From Aurantiacibacter atlanticus (GTDB lineage: Bacteria; Pseudomonadota; Alphaproteobacteria; Sphingomonadales; Sphingomonadaceae): 64,000 nt of DNA. Location of the stretch: positions 1,674,001 through 1,738,000 of the forward strand of contig NZ_CP011310.1 of assembly GCF_001077815.2 (NCBI RefSeq). Direction: 5' to 3'. Positions 59,699 through 64,000 of the stretch are shown here, in pieces (position 1 is the stretch's first letter; each line of letters opens with the position of its first letter). A program made the translations under genes and the position numbers. The notes below the pieces were generated by a model. The model did not search any database. It worked only from the letters and a program-made list of their open reading frames with translations, and was not told the origin of the DNA.

Positions 59699-59789
59699 CC
59701 GGGAGTCGGGTGGACGTTCGCGTCTGCTTACCGGGTCAGGTCCGGAAGGAAGCAGCCCAGGTAGATGGCAGCGGGTCGCTCGGCTCCTT
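59699..59789 (+). ncRNA. ffs: Signal recognition particle RNA (small bacterial type)
   Basis: The apical core GGTCAGGTCCGGAAGGAAGC (59735-59754) is the near-universal SRP domain IV. The outer stem GGAGTCGGG (59702-59710) pairs with CTCGGCTCC (59779-59787), and TTTT follows. The RNA is about 90 bases, the small type. Its place between the NDUFS4-like gene and dnaX fits alphaproteobacterial order. Confidence 0.93.
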
Positions 59790-59889
59790 TTCACAGTCAA
59801 TCCGCCAATATGGCGCTGATGATTACCCCCTATATTCCAGACATAATGTGGCGATGACATTCGCTTGGCATGCGCCTACCTTTACCAGC

Positions 59890-61713
59890 ATGAGTGATTC
59901 CCCGGAAAAGCCGGACAGCCCGCCATGGGCAGACGATGCGCAGGTGGAGGAGCGCAAGCCCTCCGCCGTCGAACTTGAGGCAGCCGGACAGGATACGATG
60001 TTCGGCGCGCCGCCACCGTCTCCTGAAACGGGGGCAGAACCCGCGCCCGAACCTGCAACGGGCGCACAAGGCACAGTCCCCGATACCGCCAGCCAGCCTT
60101 ATCGAGTGCTGGCGCGCAAATACCGTCCGCAGACCTTCAGTCAGCTGATCGGGCAGGAACCGATGGTGCGCACGCTGGCAAATGCCATAGAGCGTGACCG
60201 GCTGGCGCATGCCTTTCTGATGACGGGCGTGCGCGGGGTTGGCAAAACCTCCACCGCGCGGCTTATCGCCAAGGCCCTGAATTGCATCGGACCGGACGGG
60301 GAGGGTGGCCCCACGATAGATCCTTGCGGCGAATGTGAACCGTGTACCGCCATTGCCGAAGGTCGCCATATCGACGTGATCGAGATGGACGCGGCCAGCC
60401 ACACCGGCATTGACGATATTCGCGAGATTATAGAGGCTGTGCGCTACGCCACTGTCAGCGCGCGCTTCAAGATCTACATCATTGACGAGGTTCATATGCT
60501 GTCCAAGGCGGCCTTCAACGGCCTGCTGAAAACACTGGAGGAACCCCCCGAGCATGTAAAATTCCTGTTCGCCACGACCGAGGTGGAAAAGCTCCCCGTC
60601 ACCGTGCTCAGCCGGACGCAGCGGTTTGACCTGCGGCGCATCCCGACAGAATTGTTGCAGAAGCACTTTGCATTTGTCTGCAGGGAAGAAGGGGTCGAGG
60701 CCGAGGAAGAGGCGCTCGCCATGATTGCAGCAGCAGCAGAAGGTTCCGTGCGTGACGGGCTTTCCATCCTCGATCAGGCCATTGCCCATGCCGACATGGA
60801 GAGCAACGGATCGTCCACCATGGTTCGCGCAGGCAAGGTGCGCGATATGCTGGGGCTTGCCGACAAGGGCGCGCAGCGGCGGCTGTTCCAGCATCTGCTC
60901 GAAGGTAAACCGCAAAAACTGCTCGAATCAATTGCCGATCAATATGCGCTGGGGGTTGAACCGCTGGCGCTGCTGCGTGCGTTGATGGAATTTACCCACC
61001 GCGTCGCCATTGCCCAGATCGGGGAAAGCGATGCCGTTTCGCAGGAAGAGCGTGAGGCTTTGGGCAAATGGGCAGACAGGCTCTCTGCCGGGCAGGTGCA
61101 CCGCTTGTGGCAATTGCTGCTTAAGGGTCATGATGAGGTGAAAACAGCGCCCGACCCATTGGTATCCGCGCAAATGGCACTGCTGCGCGTGCTGCATGCT
61201 GCCGACATGCCCGATCCGGGCAAACTTGCGCGCCAGATCAAGGATTACGCCTTGAGCGGTGGGCGCGCGAATACAGCGTCCGCTGGTGCTGAAAATGGCG
61301 GTAATGCACCTGCTGCAGCGATTTCATGGGCGGATGTAGTTGATCGGATTGATCGTTCTCACTTGCCCAACGCCATGTCGCTCGCCACCTTGTTGCGGAT
61401 GCAGGTGCGTGTCGTTTCGCTCCAGCCCGGCAGGCTGGAATATGCACAGCCTCCCGGTTTTGAAGAGGATATCTCCTCCGAGATGCGGCAGGGGCTTCAA
61501 CAGGTATTCGGGAATCGCTGGGAAGTGATCAAATCCGATCAGAACGGTGCGCCCACACTTGTCGAACAGGCAGAAGCCCTTCGCAAGGCGGAGGCAGAGC
61601 GCATTCGCAACCATCCATTGGTTTCGGCGGCATTTGATGCTTTTCCCGATGCCAGGATGGTCGAAAATTCAGAACCAACGCGCGGACGCGAAGACTGGTC
61701 GCGCAGCGCCTGA
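59890..61713 (+). CDS. dnaX: DNA polymerase III subunits gamma and tau
   Basis: Clamp loader ATPase. The 607-residue protein starts with an acidic Pro-rich segment, then P-Q-T-F-S-Q-L-I-G-Q-E near 80, Walker A G-V-R-G-V-G-K-T-S near 114, a four-cysteine zinc module C-x-E-C-x-x-C near 147, and I-I-D-E-V-H-M-L-S near 196. The ATG at 59890 fits the family start. Longer frames upstream cross the SRP RNA and are rejected. ebfC follows 18 bases later. Confidence 0.92.
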   Translation: MSDSPEKPDSPPWADDAQVEERKPSAVELEAAGQDTMFGAPPPSPETGAEPAPEPATGAQGTVPDTASQPYRVLARKYRPQTFSQLIGQEPMVRTLANAIERDRLAHAFLMTGVRGVGKTSTARLIAKALNCIGPDGEGGPTIDPCGECEPCTAIAEGRHIDVIEMDAASHTGIDDIREIIEAVRYATVSARFKIYIIDEVHMLSKAAFNGLLKTLEEPPEHVKFLFATTEVEKLPVTVLSRTQRFDLRRIPTELLQKHFAFVCREEGVEAEEEALAMIAAAAEGSVRDGLSILDQAIAHADMESNGSSTMVRAGKVRDMLGLADKGAQRRLFQHLLEGKPQKLLESIADQYALGVEPLALLRALMEFTHRVAIAQIGESDAVSQEEREALGKWADRLSAGQVHRLWQLLLKGHDEVKTAPDPLVSAQMALLRVLHAADMPDPGKLARQIKDYALSGGRANTASAGAENGGNAPAAAISWADVVDRIDRSHLPNAMSLATLLRMQVRVVSLQPGRLEYAQPPGFEEDISSEMRQGLQQVFGNRWEVIKSDQNGAPTLVEQAEALRKAEAERIRNHPLVSAAFDAFPDARMVENSEPTRGREDWSRSA

Positions 61714-61731
61714 GACAGAAGGAATACAGTG

Positions 61732-62073
61732 ATGCAGAATATGGAAGAAATGATGAAGGCCGCACAAGAAGCGGCAGGCAAGATCCAGCAGCAGATGCAG
61801 GATGCACAGGTCAAGCTGGACACGATCGAGGTTGAAGGCAATGCCGGCGGTGGTCTGGTCAAGGTGCGTGCCAGTGCCCGTGGCCGAATGATCGGTGTGC
61901 AGATTGATGACAGCCTGATGAAGCCGGAAGAAAAATCGATTCTGGAAGACCTCGTCACCGCTGCCTTCAACGATGCGCGCGACAAGGCGGATCGCAAGGC
62001 CAATGAACACATGGCAGAGTTGCAGCAGGGCATGGGCCTTCCGCCCGGGTTCAACCTTCCGGGTATGGGGTGA
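61732..62073 (+). CDS. YbaB/EbfC nucleoid-associated protein
   Basis: A 113-residue DNA-binding dimer protein: N-terminal helix rich in Met and Gln (M-E-E-M-M-K-A-A-Q-E), the central G-N-A-G-G-G-L-V-K-V near 43, and a C-terminal helix with D-L-V-T-A-A-F-N-D-A. It usually sits between dnaX and recR; recR is absent here. AGGAA stands before the ATG. Confidence 0.92.
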   Translation: MQNMEEMMKAAQEAAGKIQQQMQDAQVKLDTIEVEGNAGGGLVKVRASARGRMIGVQIDDSLMKPEEKSILEDLVTAAFNDARDKADRKANEHMAELQQGMGLPPGFNLPGMG

Positions 62074-62270
62074 GGCACACCCGTTAGAACTTTGACCAGC
62101 ACCTAATCATCCTCATAATTCTTGCGGCGCCGGTCCGGGGCACAGACGGTGCCGTTGTCCGTGACAGCGCAAAAGGCCGTGGGCAACGGCAATGCTTCGG
62201 TCGGCTTTCATGCCGCCGGAAAGAACTATGGTGTGAATTAACAGGCAAACCCATCCACACCTAAGCGTCG

Positions 62271-62306
62271 TCCCCCGTTGCAGGCACAGTGCTGTGTCCC
62301 CATATT
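62271..62306 (+). promoter_or_regulatory. Candidate heat-shock (RpoH) promoter of lon
   Basis: TCCCCCGTTGCAG (62271-62283) resembles the sigma-32 -35 (TCTCNCCCTTGAA-like) and CCCCATATT (62298-62306) is a near-exact -10, 14 bases apart. The lon start is 58 bases downstream. Heat-shock control of lon is widely known. Confidence 0.6.
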
Positions 62307-62363
62307 CGGGTTCAAGCCACGGCGGCCACATTGGTGCGCCGCCCTCAGATTACGGAATTTGAT

Positions 62364-64000
62364 ATGAACGCCTATCCCCTTCTTCCCTTGCGCGACATCG
62401 TCGTTTTCCCCGGCATGGTCGTCCCGCTATTTGTCGGTCGCGATAAATCGGTGGCGGCGCTGGAGGCCGCGATGGAGGCAGAGCGTGAAATTTTCCTCGT
62501 CGCGCAGGTCGATCCAGCCAGCGATGATCCCGAGCGCGAAGATTTGTATGACATCGGCACGATCGCGCAGGTGCAGCAAATGCTCAAGCTGCCTGACGGC
62601 ACGGTGCGCGTATTGGTGGAGGGCAAAACCCGCGCCAAGATGAGCGAGTTGGAAGTCGCTGGCGAATTTGTCATGGCGCGCACCGCCGCGCTTGATGAAG
62701 CCACTGCCTCGGGCACTGAAGTTGCCGCCATGATGCGCAGCGCGCTGGAACAGTTTGCCGATTATGCGCGGACCAACAAGAAGTTGCCGGAAGATATCGA
62801 AACGGAACTCGCCGATATCGAAGATGCTGGCCAATTGGCCGATGCTATCGCCGCCAGCCTTGCAGCCAAGGTGGATACCAAGCAGCAATTGCTGGTTGAA
62901 ACGGATGCGATGAAGCGGCTGGAAATGGTATTTTCGCTGATGGAAAGCGAACTGTCAGTCCAGCAGGTCGAACGCAAGATCCGTGGGCGCGTAAAGCGCC
63001 AGATGGAAAAGACTCAGCGCGAATATTACCTCAACGAACAGATGAAAGCGATCCAGAGCGAGCTGGGCGGCGAAGACGGTGAGGGCGACGAATTGCTCGA
63101 ACTCGCCAAGACGATTGCCGAAACCAAGCTTTCCAAGGAGGCCAGAACCAAGGCCGAAAGTGAGCTGAAAAAGCTGAAAAGCATGCAGCCGATGAGCGCC
63201 GAAGCCACCGTGGTGCGCAATTACCTTGATGTGCTGCTGGGCTTGCCATGGGGCAAGAAAAGCAAGCTGAAAAAAGACATCGCCAAGGCGCAGGAAGTGC
63301 TCGACGCCGATCACTATGCGCTCGACAAGGTGAAAGATCGCATTATCGAATATCTCGCCGTGCAGGCGCGGACGAACAAGTTGAAGGGTCCGATACTGTG
63401 CCTCGTCGGCCCACCGGGTGTCGGTAAGACCAGCCTTGGCAAGTCAATCGCGCGGGCCACTGGGCGCGAATTCATCCGCCAAAGCCTTGGCGGTGTGCGT
63501 GACGAGGCCGAGATCCGTGGTCATCGCCGCACCTATATCGGCTCGCTGCCTGGCAAGATCGTATCCAATCTGAAGAAGGCAGGGACTGGCAATCCACTCT
63601 TCCTGCTCGATGAGATTGACAAGCTGGGGCAGGATTTCCGCGGTGATCCTGCATCGGCGTTGCTGGAGGTGCTGGACCCCGAACAGAACAGCAAGTTCCA
63701 GGATCATTACCTTGAACTGGACATCGATCTGTCGGACGTCATGTTCGTCACCACGGCAAACAGCCTGAACTTGCCACAGCCGCTGCTGGACCGGATGGAG
63801 ATCATCCGCCTAGAAGGCTATACTGAGGACGAGAAGGTCGAGATTGCGCAGCGCCACCTTATCGCCAAACAGGTTGAGGATCACGGTCTCAAGGACGGCG
63901 AATTTACGCTGACCGAAGAAGGGCTGCGCGATCTGATACGCTATTACACCCGCGAAGCCGGGGTGCGAACGCTGGAGCGCGAGATTGCCAATCTGGCCCG
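62364..64000 (+). CDS. lon: ATP-dependent protease Lon (N-terminal part, cut by window end)
   Basis: A 545-codon fragment: the N-terminal PUA-like domain (P-L-L-P-L-R-D-I-V-V-F-P-G near 5), a coiled-coil region (about 190-300), and the AAA+ domain with Walker A G-P-P-G-V-G-K-T (about 350-357) and Walker B F-L-L-D-E-I-D-K (about 413). The protease Ser-Lys domain lies beyond 64000. The 290-base region before it holds the candidate RpoH promoter and otherwise only short frames. Confidence 0.95.
   Translation, partial: MNAYPLLPLRDIVVFPGMVVPLFVGRDKSVAALEAAMEAEREIFLVAQVDPASDDPEREDLYDIGTIAQVQQMLKLPDGTVRVLVEGKTRAKMSELEVAGEFVMARTAALDEATASGTEVAAMMRSALEQFADYARTNKKLPEDIETELADIEDAGQLADAIAASLAAKVDTKQQLLVETDAMKRLEMVFSLMESELSVQQVERKIRGRVKRQMEKTQREYYLNEQMKAIQSELGGEDGEGDELLELAKTIAETKLSKEARTKAESELKKLKSMQPMSAEATVVRNYLDVLLGLPWGKKSKLKKDIAKAQEVLDADHYALDKVKDRIIEYLAVQARTNKLKGPILCLVGPPGVGKTSLGKSIARATGREFIRQSLGGVRDEAEIRGHRRTYIGSLPGKIVSNLKKAGTGNPLFLLDEIDKLGQDFRGDPASALLEVLDPEQNSKFQDHYLELDIDLSDVMFVTTANSLNLPQPLLDRMEIIRLEGYTEDEKVEIAQRHLIAKQVEDHGLKDGEFTLTEEGLRDLIRYYTREAGVRTLEREIANLA

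Noticed and set aside
59665..59889. Upstream extension of dnaX
   Set aside because: It reads through the SRP RNA; the family start is the ATG at 59890.
59890..61713. Programmed frameshift in dnaX to make gamma
   Set aside because: I saw no clear A-AAA-AAG slippery site with a following hairpin.
62103..62200. Minus-strand frame of about 30 codons ending in a polar D-R-R-R-K tail
   Set aside because: It looks protein-like but has a stop just upstream and only TTG as a start; too short to support.

Overview
This 64 kb window is a contiguous piece of an alphaproteobacterial chromosome, most likely from Sphingomonadales and close to Erythrobacteraceae/Sphingomonadaceae. I infer this from protein character and gene neighbourhoods, not from a database search. 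Pointers are zapA next to a 5-formyl-THF cyclo-ligase with a 6S-like RNA between them, DUF2842 and DUF6456 proteins, an XrtA/PEP-CTERM sugar transferase with PrsK-PrsR, an imuAB locus with an alphaproteobacterial LexA box, EcfG-type stress promoters, an SRP RNA in front of dnaX, and a gene-transfer-agent type 3-TM holin. Genes are densely packed, many with TGATG/ATGA start-stop overlaps, and several convergent pairs overlap at their ends. I see no insertion sequence, prophage block, CRISPR array or rRNA operon, so this looks like core chromosome with a few accessory genes.

Layout. 1-5 kb: end of a sugar-nucleotide epimerase, thyA, then the branched-chain 2-oxoacid dehydrogenase operon (E1alpha, E1beta, E2) behind a near-consensus sigma-70 promoter with an inverted repeat in its spacer. 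5-7 kb: tRNA-Asp, DUF2842, 5-FCL, 6S-like RNA, zapA and a coiled-coil partner. 7-15 kb: central carbon genes (tkt, gap, pgk, class I fda), a 2OG-Fe(II) oxygenase-like gene, a lipoprotein, a flavodoxin-fold oxidoreductase, thiE and a DUF218 protein. 15-19 kb: L,D-transpeptidase, M23 peptidase, efp and an IMPase. 19-27 kb: tRNA-Leu, SLC13/RCK transporter, a stress-promoter-driven small membrane protein, and the sugar transferase-PrsK-PrsR exopolysaccharide control unit. 27-31 kb: transporters and panB. 31-35 kb: a stress locus with a PPOX-like protein under an EcfG promoter, divergent from LexA-boxed imuAB, then a secreted nuclease and tRNA-Pro(TGG). 35-42 kb: LacI regulator, WalW-type deacetylase, an atypical histidine kinase, Lrp, GFA protein, accBC and aroQ. 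42-46 kb: holin, tRNA-Pro(GGG), yajC-secD-secF. 46-55 kb: glycosyltransferase, XRE regulator, DUF6456, a long disordered acidic protein, Uup, SIMPL protein, and a PepSY-like protein with a PhoPQ-like two-component pair. 55-64 kb: small hypothetical, chorismate mutase, polyprenyl synthase, hrpB, an NDUFS4-like subunit, SRP RNA, dnaX, ybaB/ebfC and the start of lon (cut by the window end) behind a heat-shock-type promoter.

How it works together: many of the genes are housekeeping (folate/thymidylate, glycolysis, fatty acid initiation, secretion, clamp loading). The regulatory layer is the most informative part. Four distinct promoter or operator types can be read directly: sigma-70 plus palindrome at bkd, EcfG at two small stress genes, LexA at imuA, and RpoH-like at lon. 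No wholly new multi-gene defence or mobile system is evident. The best leads are the paired EcfG/LexA intergenic region, the imuAB locus with no adjacent dnaE2, the orphan holin beside a tRNA, a histidine kinase with an eroded ATPase domain, a 426-residue disordered protein, and an 18-bp perfect palindrome between an oxidoreductase and aldolase.
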